From positions 310,001-374,000 of the forward strand of contig NZ_JAIGNR010000003.1 of NCBI RefSeq assembly GCF_019711595.1: DNA of 64,000 nt, given 5' to 3'. The notes below the pieces were generated by a model. It did not search any database. It worked only from the letters and a program-made list of their open reading frames with translations, and was not told the DNA's origin. Below, piece by piece: positions 29,838-40,258 of this stretch. The stretch comes from Qipengyuania sphaerica. GTDB lineage: Bacteria > Pseudomonadota > Alphaproteobacteria > Sphingomonadales > Sphingomonadaceae. The position numbers were made by a program, and so were the translations under genes. Positions within the stretch are counted from its first letter, which is position 1, and each line of letters begins with the position of its first letter.

Positions 29838-31049
29838 TCAGGCGGGTTTCGCGCCGAACCTTTTCTTGCCTGCGCCGCCGCTCGGTCCCGATTTCATCAC
29901 CTTGCGGCGGAACAGCGTAGCGCCCGTCTTTACGAAAATCGCTACCCACAGTGCCTGCCACGCCAACGCGAGCACATGCGTCCAGATCGCGGGATCCTGC
30001 GCGGCCCGGGCTACCATGGCGTAGGGGGAGGAGACGGGGAAGCCGACTGCGAACAGCTCTGTCGCCGATCCCGGATCGCTCAGCGAATAGGTCGCGAGAA
30101 AGAAGACGCCAAGCTGCAGGAAAGTGGCGGGCATGGACAAGGTCTGCACGTCGCGCACGGTGGGCGCCATCGAACCGATGGTCAGGAAGACCGAGCCGAT
30201 CAGCAAATAGGCCATCGCGAAATAGATCACGAACAGCGCGATGAAGAGCGGCCAACCGACGGCGGGCACCGGAACCGGCCCGATGGCCGCGCTTCCGAGC
30301 GCCAGGATCGCGCCCGCAATCGACCCCCAGACGGCGATGCCGACGAAGCTGACACCCAGCATGGCGAAAATCTTGCCGTAGAAGACTGCGTCCATCGGGA
30401 TGGCGGCAGCCAGGATCTCGATGATCTTGTTCGCCTTCTCCTCGACGAGGTTGGACAGAACCATGCCCGCGAGCAGCATGGTCAGGAGGAACAGCAGAGT
30501 GATTGCACCGGTTGCGGTGGCCGTTTGCGCGCTTCGGGTCTTGGCGACACTGGATTGCACGGGTTCAAGCGCAATCGATGGCAACGGCGTGCCAGTACCG
30601 CCGCTCGCCTCGGCGCTGAGCAAGGCGACTTCACCCTCCCAGCGCGCAATCCTGTCCTGCGTGCCGCTGAGTTTCGGCTCGGACAGCGAACCTGAAAGAA
30701 CCGCACCGAAATTCCGCGAGGTGTCGGCCAGCAGGCCCTGCGCATCGAGCGCCTCGTCGCGCGCCACCAATTCTATCTGCGGCAAGCCGATGGCATCGTC
30801 GAGACGCGCATGCGCGGCTTCGAAGGCGGCACTTTCCGCCTCGTCCAGCATGACCGCCAGGCGCGGCGGGTTGTTGTTCTCTGCAGCCTTCGCGCCCAGC
30901 GTTCCGGCCACGATGCTGATCGCACCGAAAAAGATCGGACCGAGCAGGAAGAACAGGAAGGCCTTGGAAAACAGGATCGCCTTGAAGTCGCGGCGTGCAA
31001 CCACGAAGGCTGCGCGCCACAGCGGCAGGCGGCTTGCGGTGTCGGTCAT
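29838..31049 (-). CDS. ABC-2 type exporter permease (NatB-like)
   Basis: 403 residues. One N-terminal membrane helix, a large extracytoplasmic loop (about 45-180), then five C-terminal helices, as in NatB-type permeases. GMVLSNLVEEKANKIIEIL is the conserved stretch of this family. Its start overlaps the ATPase gene stop (ATGA). Sodium or drug extrusion is the usual role, but the substrate here is unknown. Confidence 0.88.
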   Translation of the reverse strand: MTDTASRLPLWRAAFVVARRDFKAILFSKAFLFFLLGPIFFGAISIVAGTLGAKAAENNNPPRLAVMLDEAESAAFEAAHARLDDAIGLPQIELVARDEALDAQGLLADTSRNFGAVLSGSLSEPKLSGTQDRIARWEGEVALLSAEASGGTGTPLPSIALEPVQSSVAKTRSAQTATATGAITLLFLLTMLLAGMVLSNLVEEKANKIIEILAAAIPMDAVFYGKIFAMLGVSFVGIAVWGSIAGAILALGSAAIGPVPVPAVGWPLFIALFVIYFAMAYLLIGSVFLTIGSMAPTVRDVQTLSMPATFLQLGVFFLATYSLSDPGSATELFAVGFPVSSPYAMVARAAQDPAIWTHVLALAWQALWVAIFVKTGATLFRRKVMKSGPSGGAGKKRFGAKPA

Positions 31050-32023
31050 AGGATATCTCCCGCGGCATCTTCATCCAGCGCGCGCGCTGCCGCCTCGCCT
31101 GCGATTTCGACGAAGGCATCGTGCAGGCCCGCGCGCTCGATCGACAGCGAGAGAATGCCCGCATCGCCGTTGATTAGGCGCTTGAGCAGCGCTTCGATCC
31201 CGCCATCGGGGATCGGGAAATACCAGAAGTGGCCTCCGCCTTCCTTGCGGTCGTGCCGCGCATCTGCCGGGAGCGCGGCGCGCCATTCGCCCGCTTCGTT
31301 GCGGGTCTCGAGCCGGACCTGCGCCGGGATCCGGTCGCGCGCCGCGTCGACCGATCCTGCGTAGGGGACGCGCCCCCCGGCGATGATCGCGACATCGTTG
31401 CAGAGCCGTTCGGCGTGATGGATCACATGGGTCGAGAAAATCACCGTGGTGCCCTGCTTCGCAAGATCGCGGATCATCACTTCGAGCTTGCCCTGGTTAA
31501 TCGCATCGAGGCCGCTGAAAGGCTCGTCGAAGACTACCAGCCTGGGGTGATGGACCAGCGTGCCGAGCAATTGCACCGTCTGCGCCATCCCTTTGGAGAG
31601 CTGGCGGATCTGCCGGTCGATGGCGTGCGAAAGCCCGTGGTTCTCCATCAGCTCGCGCCCGCGCTGGCGGCCTACGTCCAGCGGCAGTCCGCGCAATGCG
31701 CCCATGAAGGCGATCGCCTCGTCGCATTTCATTGCCGGATAGAGACCGCGTTCCTCGGGCAGGTAGCCGATCCACTTGGCGATCTCGTGCGGGCGGTCGT
31801 GCCCGAATACACGGCGCACGCCCTTGTCGGGATCGATGATGCCGAGCAGCATGCGCAAGGTCGTCGTCTTGCCCGCGCCATTGGGACCGAGAATGCCGTA
31901 GATCGCGCCTTCGGGAACGGAGATATCGACCCCGTCCACGGCGAGCGTATCGTCGAAGCGCTTGACCAGGCCATGCGCTTCGATGGCGAGGCTGGTGTTG
32001 TAATGATCGTCGTTTCGCGACAT
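31046..32023 (-). CDS. ABC exporter ATPase (NatA-like)
   Basis: 325 residues. Walker A GPNGAGKTT at about 45-53, signature-like LSKGMAQTV, Walker B RLVVFDEPFSGLD. The C-terminal ~80 residues are the extra domain of NatA/DrrA-type ATPases. Paired with the permease downstream. It is divergent from queG with 68 bases between. Confidence 0.9.
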   Translation of the reverse strand: MSRNDDHYNTSLAIEAHGLVKRFDDTLAVDGVDISVPEGAIYGILGPNGAGKTTTLRMLLGIIDPDKGVRRVFGHDRPHEIAKWIGYLPEERGLYPAMKCDEAIAFMGALRGLPLDVGRQRGRELMENHGLSHAIDRQIRQLSKGMAQTVQLLGTLVHHPRLVVFDEPFSGLDAINQGKLEVMIRDLAKQGTTVIFSTHVIHHAERLCNDVAIIAGGRVPYAGSVDAARDRIPAQVRLETRNEAGEWRAALPADARHDRKEGGGHFWYFPIPDGGIEALLKRLINGDAGILSLSIERAGLHDAFVEIAGEAAARALDEDAAGDIL

Positions 32024-32091
32024 CGCGTGTTCCGGCTCCCCCAGGTCGGGAGCGAGTTAACCCTGCGAAGTGAACGGGAGCAACAGCAAGT

Positions 32092-33153
32092 TTGGTTAAA
32101 TCCGTGTCACCCGGAGAATTGCAGGCCGCGCTGAGGGAAAAAGCGCGCGAACTGGGCTTCGTCGCTTGCGGGTTCACGGGGGCAGGCGAGGATCCGTTGC
32201 GCACCGAGCGTTTCGAACAATGGCTGGGCGAAGGCCGTCATGGCTCGATGGAATGGATGGAGAGCCGGAAAGGGCAGCGCGCCTATCCGCAAGGGCTTTG
32301 GCCGGAGGCGAAGAGCGTGATCGCGCTCGGCATGAGTTATGCGCCCGATGTCGACCCTCTCGCGCTGGAAGGCGACGGTGAGCGTGCGCGTGTCTCGGTC
32401 TATGCGCAGGGCCGCGATTACCACGATGTGGTGAAAAAGTCGCTCAAGGCGCTCGCGCGCTGGCTGATCGAGCAGGCGCCGGAGAGTGAACTCAAGGTCT
32501 TCGTCGACACCGCGCCGGTGATGGAAAAGCCGCTCGGGCAGGCGGCGGGGATCGGCTGGCAGGGAAAGCACACCAATCTCGTCAGCCGCGAGCATGGCAG
32601 CTGGCTGTTCCTCGGCGCGATCTATTCGACGCTCGAATTCGCGCCAGACACTGCGCACCGCGACATGTGCGGCAGCTGCCGCGCCTGTCAGGACGCCTGC
32701 CCGACCGATGCTTTCCCATCGCCCTACCGGCTCGATGCGCGGCGGTGCATTTCCTACCTGACGATCGAGCACAAGGGAGCGATCCCGGAGGAATTCAGGG
32801 AGGCTCTCGGCAACCGCATCTACGGCTGCGACGATTGCCTCGCGGTCTGCCCGTGGAACAAGTTCGCCGATGCGGCACACCGGCACATCAAGCTGGCCCC
32901 GCGCGAGGAACTGACTGCGCCGCGCCTCGCCGAATTCCTTGCCTTCGACGATGCGGGTTTCCGGCAGTTCTTTTCGGGCTCACCGATCAAGCGCGTGGGG
33001 CGCGACCGCTTCGTGAGGAATTGCCTCTATGCGGCAGGCAACAGCGGCAATCCGGCACTCGCCAGCCAGGTCGAAGAATTGAGAGGCGATCCCGATCCGG
33101 TAGTTGCAGAAGCGGCGGAATGGGCTGCGGCGAGGCTCAACCCATCTCCTTGA
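32092..33153 (+). CDS. queG: Epoxyqueuosine reductase
   Basis: 353 residues from TTG 32092, or 349 from GTG 32104; neither has a convincing ribosome binding site. It contains the two [4Fe-4S] motifs [12 protein letters not shown] and [11 protein letters not shown], and the QueG cobalamin-binding N-terminal half. It makes queuosine from epoxyqueuosine in tRNA wobble position. Its 3' end overlaps the ferredoxin reductase gene by 17 bases, tail to tail. Confidence 0.93.
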   Translation: MVKSVSPGELQAALREKARELGFVACGFTGAGEDPLRTERFEQWLGEGRHGSMEWMESRKGQRAYPQGLWPEAKSVIALGMSYAPDVDPLALEGDGERARVSVYAQGRDYHDVVKKSLKALARWLIEQAPESELKVFVDTAPVMEKPLGQAAGIGWQGKHTNLVSREHGSWLFLGAIYSTLEFAPDTAHRDMCGSCRACQDACPTDAFPSPYRLDARRCISYLTIEHKGAIPEEFREALGNRIYGCDDCLAVCPWNKFADAAHRHIKLAPREELTAPRLAEFLAFDDAGFRQFFSGSPIKRVGRDRFVRNCLYAAGNSGNPALASQVEELRGDPDPVVAEAAEWAAARLNPSP

Positions 33154-34384
33154 GCGCGACCTCGGTGTCGGCCAGCAGTTCCGGGTCGATTTCCGCGCGG
33201 TTCATCACCAGCTTGCGCCCCTGCGCATAGTCGCGCGTGTTGTTCACGCAATCGAGCGCGATGACCTGGCCTTCGCGCAAATAGATCAGCGCGAACTTCC
33301 CGTCCTCCGGATTGCCGCGCAGCACGGTGGCATCGTAGCCGGTCGATATGCCCACGGTCTGGAGGCGCAGGTCGTACTGGTTCGACCAGAACCATGGCAC
33401 GGCATCGTAATCCTGCTTGTCGCCCATGATCGCCTTGGCGGCGACGCTCGCCATGTCGTTGGCGTTCTGGACCGATTCGAGCCTGATCACGGCGTTGCCG
33501 GCGTAAGGATTGGGATGCGCCGCGCAGTCGCCGATGGCGTAAATGTCGTCGAGCGAAGTGCGGCAGAACGTATCGACGTCGACGCCATTGCTGCCTGCCG
33601 CGCCCGCCGCAATCAGCGGGCCTACTGCAGGGACGATGCCTATGCCCACGATCACGATCTCGCAGGCCAGCGTCTCGCCGGTCGACAAAGTGACGCCGGT
33701 GACCTTCTCGCCGTCGCCTTCGATGCGCTCCACACCGGTTTCGAGGCGCAAATCGACGCCGTGCGCGCGGTGCTGCGCGGCGTAGAACTCGGAAATCTCC
33801 GGCCCGGCAACGCGCGCCAGCACGCGGTCCTGCATTTCTACCACCGTGACCTCGCAGCCGAGCTTGCGCAGCACGGCGGCCGCCTCGAGGCCGATATAGC
33901 CCGCGCCGATCACCACGGCGCGCTTGGCCCCGGCTTCGAGTTCGGCCTTCAACTGGTCGGTATCGCGGCGGTTGCGGATGGTGTGGATGCCCGCCAATTC
34001 AGCGCCCGGAACGCCGAGACGCCGCGCATCGCCGCCGCCTGCCCAGATAAGCTTGCGGTAGGTGACGCTGCTATCGTCCGATAGCGCCAGCGTGTGCCGC
34101 ATCCAGTCGACTTCGTTGACATTGGCGCCAAGCCGCAGGTGCACATTGCGCTCTGCCCAGAATGCCTCGGGCCGGATCAGGACCTTCTCGAAGGGCTTGT
34201 CGCCGGCGAGGTATTCCTTCGACAGCGGCGGGCGTTCGTAGGGCGGATTGCGGTCGCGGCTGACCATGAGGATGGGTTCCTCATGACCGGCCTGGCGCAG
34301 GGCTATCGCTGCCTGCGCGCCGCCGTGTCCCGATCCCACGATGACGACGTCATAGTGCTCCATGGCGTGCAGGGCTGGCGTCAA
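33137..34384 (-). CDS. FAD-dependent ferredoxin/rubredoxin reductase
   Basis: 415 residues (start perhaps at 34363, [10 protein letters not shown]). FAD motif GSGHGG near 16-21, second Rossmann motif GAGYIG near 157-162, and [15 protein letters not shown]-binding block. Length and layout match reductases that feed electrons to ferredoxin for P450s. CYP153 at 28358 and CYP108-like at 56061 both need such a partner; no ferredoxin gene is visible in the window. The link is inferred from family habit. Confidence 0.87.
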   Translation of the reverse strand: MTPALHAMEHYDVVIVGSGHGGAQAAIALRQAGHEEPILMVSRDRNPPYERPPLSKEYLAGDKPFEKVLIRPEAFWAERNVHLRLGANVNEVDWMRHTLALSDDSSVTYRKLIWAGGGDARRLGVPGAELAGIHTIRNRRDTDQLKAELEAGAKRAVVIGAGYIGLEAAAVLRKLGCEVTVVEMQDRVLARVAGPEISEFYAAQHRAHGVDLRLETGVERIEGDGEKVTGVTLSTGETLACEIVIVGIGIVPAVGPLIAAGAAGSNGVDVDTFCRTSLDDIYAIGDCAAHPNPYAGNAVIRLESVQNANDMASVAAKAIMGDKQDYDAVPWFWSNQYDLRLQTVGISTGYDATVLRGNPEDGKFALIYLREGQVIALDCVNNTRDYAQGRKLVMNRAEIDPELLADTEVALKEMG

Positions 34385-34415
34385 ACTGCCGCGCGGTCAA
34401 GCAAAGAGCGCTCGT

Positions 34416-37400
34416 TCACCGCGTCAGCAGGTTGCGTGCCATGCTGGCAATCTGGGCGAGCATGGCCGGCGCGACCGGACTTTGTGCCTGCGCGCGATCG
34501 ACCATCGAACGGAACTGCTTGAGAGCTGTCTCGTGTTCGCTAGCCCATGCCGCGACAACGCCCGGCATGTCCTTCTGCGCATCCTTGCGGCGCGACAGGC
34601 GGCGGAGCAGCGCAAGCCGCATCTGCTGGAAATCGCGGGCAATTCCCGAAACCAGAAGCCGCTCCCACACATCCGAGGGGTTCATCGTTGCCGCCGTGCT
34701 CTGCGCCCAGTCGATACCCATCATGCCGCCGACATCGGAGAAGGCCTGCGTGACCGGTTTCGCTCCGATGCCCGTGTCGCTTGCCAGCTGGGCAAGCCCG
34801 ACCGCGCCGTCGAGGTCGAAGATCTTCGTTACCTGGGTGGCAATCGCATCGGGTGCGCCCGCATCGGTGAAGCGCTGGTGAAGCTTGGCCGAGTGACTCT
34901 TGATCTCGCTGCCGAGCAGCTGGTCGGTGCTGTCGATCAGCACCTTCACGCCCTTGCCGAGTTCGGCGACCATCTCGTGCGGGACCACGCGGCCTGCACC
35001 GGTCCGCAGCACGTCGGACATGAGGTTGGCCGCCGCTGCCGCGAGACGGTCGAACATCAGAAGGCGCGCGCTTTCCTCCATCTTCGCGGTGTCGAGCTCG
35101 GCCCACAGCGTGCGCAGGTCGAACAGGTGCGCGACCGCGACGAAGCTGGCCGCAACCTGCGCAAGGTCGACGCCCTCTTCCTCAGCCAGCTCGAACGGGT
35201 GGATGATACCAAGGCGGTTGACCATGGCATTGGCGAGCTTGGTCGCGATGATTTCGCGGCGCAGGCGGTGGTTCTCGATCTGCGACTCGAACTTCTTCCG
35301 CATCGGCTCGGGGAAGCTGCGCATGAGCAGGTCGTGGAGGATCGGATCGTCGGGCAGGTCGCTCGCCTCGATCGCATCCTGAAGCACCAGCTTGGTCGAT
35401 GAGAGCAGCACGGCAAGTTCGGGCCGCGTCAGCCCCGAACCATCGGCAGCGCGCCGCTGGAGCGCCTGGTTGTCAGCCAGCCCTTCGGTGCGCCGGTCGA
35501 GATTGCCGCCTGCTTCCAAGGTTTCGATGAGGTGCAGTTGCGAGCCCATCGCACGGGCGCCGCCGATCTCGGCGATCGAAAGCGCGAGCGCCTGGAGGCG
35601 GTTGTCTTCGAGCACCAGCTCGGCAACCTCGTCGGTCATCTGCTCGAGCAGAGTAACGCGCTTGGGTTCGGACAGCTTGCCCGAACGCTTGGCCGCTGCG
35701 AGCGCGATCTTGATGTTGACCTCGTTGTCCGAGCAATCGACGCCCGCCGAATTGTCGATGAAGTCGGTGTTGCAGCGTCCGCCGTTCTGCGCGAACTCGA
35801 TGCGGCCGGCCTGTGTCGTGCCGAGGTTCGCGCCCTCGCCGATGACCTTGGCGCGAACGTCGCGTGCATCGACGCGCAGCGCATCGTTCGCCGGATCGCC
35901 GACCTGGACGTTATTTTCCGCCACCGACTTGATGTAGGTGCCGATGCCGCCGAACCAGATGAGGTCGACGGGTGCCTTGAGAATGCCCGAAATCAGCGCT
36001 TCGGGTTCGATCTCCGACACTTCGAGGTCGAGCACCTTCTGCATCGCCTTCGAGAGCTTGATGCTCTTTGCATCGCGCGGATAGACGCCGCCACCGCGCG
36101 AGATGAGGTCGGAATTGTAATCCTCCCAGCTCGAACGCGGCAGGTCGAACATGCGCTTGCGTTCTTTCCAGCTCTTGGCCGGATCCGGATCGGGATCGAG
36201 GAAGATGTGGCGGTGGTCGAAGGCGGCGACCAGCTTGATCGCCTTCGAGAGCAGCATGCCGTTGCCGAACACGTCGCCCGACATGTCGCCGCAGCCGACG
36301 ACCTGAATCGGATCGGTCTGCACATCGACGCCCATTTCGAGGAAGTGGCGCTGCACGCTCACCCATGCGCCCTTGGCAGTGATGCCCATGGCCTTGTGGT
36401 CGTATCCCTTCGAGCCGCCCGACGCGAAGGCATCGTCGAGCCAGAAGTCCTTCGATTCCGCGATCGCATTGGCGACGTCGGAGAAGCGCGCAGTGCCCTT
36501 GTCGGCGGCGACCACGAAATAGGGGTCCTCGCCATCGGTGATGACGACGCCTTCCGGATGCACGACCTTGTCGTCGACGATATTGTCGGTGACCGACAAC
36601 AACGTGCGGATGAAGACCTCGTAGCTCGCCTGCCCCTCGGCCGCCCAGCCTTCGCGGTCGAGCGCAGGGTCGGGCAGCTGCTTGGGATAGAAGCCGCCCT
36701 TCGCGCCGGTCGGCACGATCACGGCGTTCTTGACGCGCTGCGCCTTCATCAGCCCCAGGATTTCGGTGCGGAAGTCATCGCGCCGGTCGGACCAGCGGAG
36801 GCCGCCGCGCGCCACCGGGCCTGAGCGCAGGTGGATGCCTTCGACGCGGCGCGAATAGACGAAGATTTCGCGCCAGGGGATCGGCTTGGGAAGGTTGGGG
36901 ACCAGCGAGCTGTCGATCTTGAACGCCAGTGCCTCGTTTGCTGCGGGAGCAAAGGAATTGGTGCGCAGGATCGCATCGACCAGCGCATTGTAGAGACGCA
37001 GCAGGCGGTCGTCGTTGATCGCCTTCACCTTGGAAAGGCCGCGCTTGATGACGCTGCGGGCGTCCTCGATCGCACCCTCGCGATTCCCTTTGAAATCGGG
37101 ATCGTGGCGCGCGGTGAACAGGTCGATCAGCGCGCGGGTGATGTCCGGATTCTTCGCCAGCGCATCGACCACCGTGTAGATGGTGAAGCCCATGCCGGTC
37201 TGGCGCAGGTAGCGATAGAAAGCGCGCAGCCAGTCCGCCTGTGCTGCGCCCAGTCCCGCTTCGGCGACGAGGCGGTTGAAGACGTCGTTTTCGGCTTGCC
37301 CGTTGAGAACGGCAGACACCGCAGCCTCGATGGCTCCGGCGCGCTCGACCAGATCGTCGGCGTCGACCCCGGGCGCCAGCTGGAGCGCGAAATCATGGAT

Positions 37401-39122
37401 CGTGCCGAGTTCGCCGCCGTTGAGCACGGTCGGCATCTCGGACTGCACGTGGAAGCCGAAGTTCTCCAGCACCGGAACCGCATCGGACAGCGGCAGGCTG
37501 CCCTCGGCCTGGTACAGCTTCAGACGAAGGCAGGCGGGGTCGTCACGCTCGCAAAGGTATAGCCGCGCGCCGCGATGGGGTGCATCGCCCTCTTCGTCCT
37601 CGTCGGCGTGGATGCCCAGTTCGCGCAGGCGGGCGATATCCTCGGCCGCCTCGCGCGGGCCGAAGCGGGCGCGGTAGGCGGTGGGGAAATGCTCCGCGAA
37701 GCGCATGGCGAGCGCGGCGGCACGGCCCTTCTCGACCAGGTCGAGGAGCTCGTTTTCGACCGCTTCGCTCCAGCCGCGCAGCAGCGTCTGGAGCTGTGCC
37801 TCGAGCGCGACTTCGTCGGGTGCCTTGGCGCCGTCGCGAATGTCGAGCACGAAGCGCAGCATGGCCAGATTGCCGCCTTCGACCTCGAGGCTCCAGTCGA
37901 GCAGGCGCGCTGCGGCGTTTTCTTCGAGCAGCGACTTGATCTGCAGGCGGACCTGCGTTGCCAGCATGTCGCGCGGCAGCCAGACGAAGGCGAACAGGTG
38001 GCGTGCGAGCGGCGCTTCCACGAGCGCGAGGCGCGGACGCGGGCGATCGACCAGCGCCATCATGGTGGTGGCAACGCGCTCGGTCGCCTCTTCCGAGAAA
38101 CCGATAAGCAGGTCGTGCGGCAGCGCGGTCATGGCGTGGACCAGCGCCTTGCCGGCATGGCCGCCCTCGTCGAAATTGAGCTTCTCGCGAATGGCGTCGA
38201 GCCGCTCGCGCAGGATCGGTACGGCACGCGGCGGCGCGGCGAGCGCGGCGCTCGTCCAGACGCCGGCATGCACGGAAAGCGCGACCAGCTTGCCGCCTTC
38301 GCGCCGGGGCACGATGAAGAGGTCGAGCGGCACATGGCGATGGACGCGGGCGATGTGGTTCGCCTTGATGATGAGCGGCGTGCGCTTGGGGCCCTTGCCC
38401 TCGAACCACTTGAAGGCGCGCTCGTAGCTCGCATCGACAAGCAGTTGCGGCTCGCCTGCACGGCAGATGCCGAGTTCGCCCTGCTGGCTGCCGTCGCGCA
38501 TGCGCACGACATGGCCGAGCTGGGTGAGCATTCCCGAATTGAGCCATTCGAGCAGCGCCTTGCCCTCCGCATCGTCGATCGACTTGGCATCGGCTACCAT
38601 CTGGTCCTGCAGCTTGGGCCAGTCGGACACCGCGGCACGCACGTCCTCGAGAGTTGCGGCAAGTTCCTGTTCGAGAAGGCGGCGCTGCTTCGCATCGACG
38701 CGCGCGGTCTCGATGTAGATCATCGATTCCCAGTATGCGTCATCGGGCTCGCCATCGAGGATGCGGCTGAGCGTCCATTCCTGCGTGCGCTCGATGGGGA
38801 CGACGGGGTGAACCAGGCGGTCGATCGAAATGCCCAGCGCGGCAATCGCGTTGGCGGTCGAATCGACGAGGAACGGCATGTCGTCATTGACGATGGCGAT
38901 GCGCGTGTAACGCTGGCCTTCGGTCACCGAATCGATGGTGATTGCAGCCGTGCCGAACTCGCGGGTCTGGGCGGTTTCGCAGACGAAGCCCGCCGCTTCC
39001 TTCATGCGCTTGTCGTCGAACGGAGTGTCTCCCGGCAGCATCGAATCGCGCATGTGCTGCACGAGCGCCTTGGTCTGGGCTGCGGGAGTGGTGGCGGGCT
39101 TGGTGCCGGTCTTCGAACCCAT
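34416..39122 (-). CDS. gdhB: NAD-specific glutamate dehydrogenase, large (180 kDa) class
   Basis: 1568 residues, the size of the large NAD-GDH class. It deaminates glutamate to 2-oxoglutarate. An N-terminal ~700-residue regulatory part is followed by the catalytic core with RGGLRWSDRRDDFRTEILGLM and PTGAKGGFYPKQLP, which carry the substrate lysines, then VVGCGDMSGDVFGNGML of the nucleotide-binding domain. No other subunit is needed. It is a single gene; its start lies 161 bases from the LLM oxidoreductase. Confidence 0.96.
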   Translation of the reverse strand: MGSKTGTKPATTPAAQTKALVQHMRDSMLPGDTPFDDKRMKEAAGFVCETAQTREFGTAAITIDSVTEGQRYTRIAIVNDDMPFLVDSTANAIAALGISIDRLVHPVVPIERTQEWTLSRILDGEPDDAYWESMIYIETARVDAKQRRLLEQELAATLEDVRAAVSDWPKLQDQMVADAKSIDDAEGKALLEWLNSGMLTQLGHVVRMRDGSQQGELGICRAGEPQLLVDASYERAFKWFEGKGPKRTPLIIKANHIARVHRHVPLDLFIVPRREGGKLVALSVHAGVWTSAALAAPPRAVPILRERLDAIREKLNFDEGGHAGKALVHAMTALPHDLLIGFSEEATERVATTMMALVDRPRPRLALVEAPLARHLFAFVWLPRDMLATQVRLQIKSLLEENAAARLLDWSLEVEGGNLAMLRFVLDIRDGAKAPDEVALEAQLQTLLRGWSEAVENELLDLVEKGRAAALAMRFAEHFPTAYRARFGPREAAEDIARLRELGIHADEDEEGDAPHRGARLYLCERDDPACLRLKLYQAEGSLPLSDAVPVLENFGFHVQSEMPTVLNGGELGTIHDFALQLAPGVDADDLVERAGAIEAAVSAVLNGQAENDVFNRLVAEAGLGAAQADWLRAFYRYLRQTGMGFTIYTVVDALAKNPDITRALIDLFTARHDPDFKGNREGAIEDARSVIKRGLSKVKAINDDRLLRLYNALVDAILRTNSFAPAANEALAFKIDSSLVPNLPKPIPWREIFVYSRRVEGIHLRSGPVARGGLRWSDRRDDFRTEILGLMKAQRVKNAVIVPTGAKGGFYPKQLPDPALDREGWAAEGQASYEVFIRTLLSVTDNIVDDKVVHPEGVVITDGEDPYFVVAADKGTARFSDVANAIAESKDFWLDDAFASGGSKGYDHKAMGITAKGAWVSVQRHFLEMGVDVQTDPIQVVGCGDMSGDVFGNGMLLSKAIKLVAAFDHRHIFLDPDPDPAKSWKERKRMFDLPRSSWEDYNSDLISRGGGVYPRDAKSIKLSKAMQKVLDLEVSEIEPEALISGILKAPVDLIWFGGIGTYIKSVAENNVQVGDPANDALRVDARDVRAKVIGEGANLGTTQAGRIEFAQNGGRCNTDFIDNSAGVDCSDNEVNIKIALAAAKRSGKLSEPKRVTLLEQMTDEVAELVLEDNRLQALALSIAEIGGARAMGSQLHLIETLEAGGNLDRRTEGLADNQALQRRAADGSGLTRPELAVLLSSTKLVLQDAIEASDLPDDPILHDLLMRSFPEPMRKKFESQIENHRLRREIIATKLANAMVNRLGIIHPFELAEEEGVDLAQVAASFVAVAHLFDLRTLWAELDTAKMEESARLLMFDRLAAAAANLMSDVLRTGAGRVVPHEMVAELGKGVKVLIDSTDQLLGSEIKSHSAKLHQRFTDAGAPDAIATQVTKIFDLDGAVGLAQLASDTGIGAKPVTQAFSDVGGMMGIDWAQSTAATMNPSDVWERLLVSGIARDFQQMRLALLRRLSRRKDAQKDMPGVVAAWASEHETALKQFRSMVDRAQAQSPVAPAMLAQIASMARNLLTR

Positions 39123-39283
39123 CGGGGCCTCATAGCTTGCGGCGCGCGATATGTTGCGACGCCTTGAAATATCCGAGTCGTTGCCCGGATTGGTCAGGCG
39201 CCGCGATTAGGCCTGTTGCAAGGCAAGGGCAAGGCGGCGGATGCGCATTTTTGCAATCCTATGCATAGGCGCACGCCGTAGCG

Positions 39284-40258
39284 TCAGGCGAGTGCGCTCA
39301 TCGCCAGGCGGAGGCTGTCGATACGCTTTTGCGGATCGAAGGTCGGCCCGGCGAAGATGATCTCGTCCGCCTGTGTGCGCCCAACGAAGCTTTCGACCGC
39401 ATCGGCGCATTTTTCGGGAGTTCCGATGGCGCTCGCCTGCCCGATATGCGCGAGCATGGCCTGCGCAGGTGCGGGCAGCTGGTCGCGGTAATTCTCGATG
39501 GGTGGCTTCAGCTTGCTCGGCTTGCCCGTGCGCAGCGCGACGAAGGCCTGCATCTGCGAGGTGGCGAGCGTTTCCGCCTCCGCTTCGGTTTCGGCGCAGA
39601 ACAGGTTCATCGCGGCCATGACATGCGGCTTTTCGCAGGCCTCGGAGGGCTCGAAATTGCGGCGGTAGAGTTCGAGTGCGGCATCGAGGTGATCGGGCGC
39701 GAAATGGCTGGCAAAGGCATAGGGCATGCCAAGCCGCGCGGCGAGCGAGGCGCCGAACAGGCTCGATCCCAGCATCCAGAATTCGCAGCCAGCGCCAAGG
39801 CCCGGAGTGGGCGAAATCTCGCTCGTCCCGTCCATATGCGCCATCAGCTCGACGACGTCTTGCGGGAACATCTCGGCGGCGCGGTGGAGATCTTTCCTGA
39901 GCGCGCGCTGGAGTTCGGGGCCGGCACCGGGCGCACGGCCGAGGCCGAGATCGACACGGCCCGGAAACAGCGCGTCGAGCGTGCCGAATTGCTCGGCAAT
40001 CTGGAACGGCGTGTGGTTGGGCAGCATGATGCCGCCCGAGCCAATACGAATGGTGCCGGTGGCATTGCCCACATGGGCGAGGACGACCGAGGTCGCGCCT
40101 CCCGCAATCCCTTCCATGGCGTGGTGTTCGGCCACCCAGTAACGCTTGCAGCCCGCCTCCTCGGCGGCCCTGGCAAGGGCGGTCGCCGCTTCGAACGCTT
40201 CGCCCAGCGTCCCGCCTTCACGAACGGGAACGAGGTCGAGGATCGAATAGGCAGTCAT
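39284..40258 (-). CDS. LLM-class flavin-dependent oxidoreductase
   Basis: 324 residues, bacterial luciferase-like TIM barrel. Family blocks SILDLVPVREGGTLGEAF at the start, GCKRYWVAEHHAM, RIGSGGIMLPNH and LGLGRAPG are visible. It likely oxidises an organic substrate with reduced FMN and oxygen; the substrate is unknown. Coupled to the TPR gene by an ATGA overlap. Confidence 0.9.
   Translation of the reverse strand: MTAYSILDLVPVREGGTLGEAFEAATALARAAEEAGCKRYWVAEHHAMEGIAGGATSVVLAHVGNATGTIRIGSGGIMLPNHTPFQIAEQFGTLDALFPGRVDLGLGRAPGAGPELQRALRKDLHRAAEMFPQDVVELMAHMDGTSEISPTPGLGAGCEFWMLGSSLFGASLAARLGMPYAFASHFAPDHLDAALELYRRNFEPSEACEKPHVMAAMNLFCAETEAEAETLATSQMQAFVALRTGKPSKLKPPIENYRDQLPAPAQAMLAHIGQASAIGTPEKCADAVESFVGRTQADEIIFAGPTFDPQKRIDSLRLAMSALA

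Noticed and set aside
37575..39167. Long 530-codon plus-strand frame opposite glutamate dehydrogenase
   Set aside because: Open only because of high GC bias on the opposite strand; composition is Arg/Gln/His-rich without domain features, and the minus strand gene is clear.
39258..39269. CCTATGCATAGG palindrome between glutamate dehydrogenase and the LLM gene
   Set aside because: Stem of only four pairs with a four-base loop and no T-run; not enough to call a terminator or operator.
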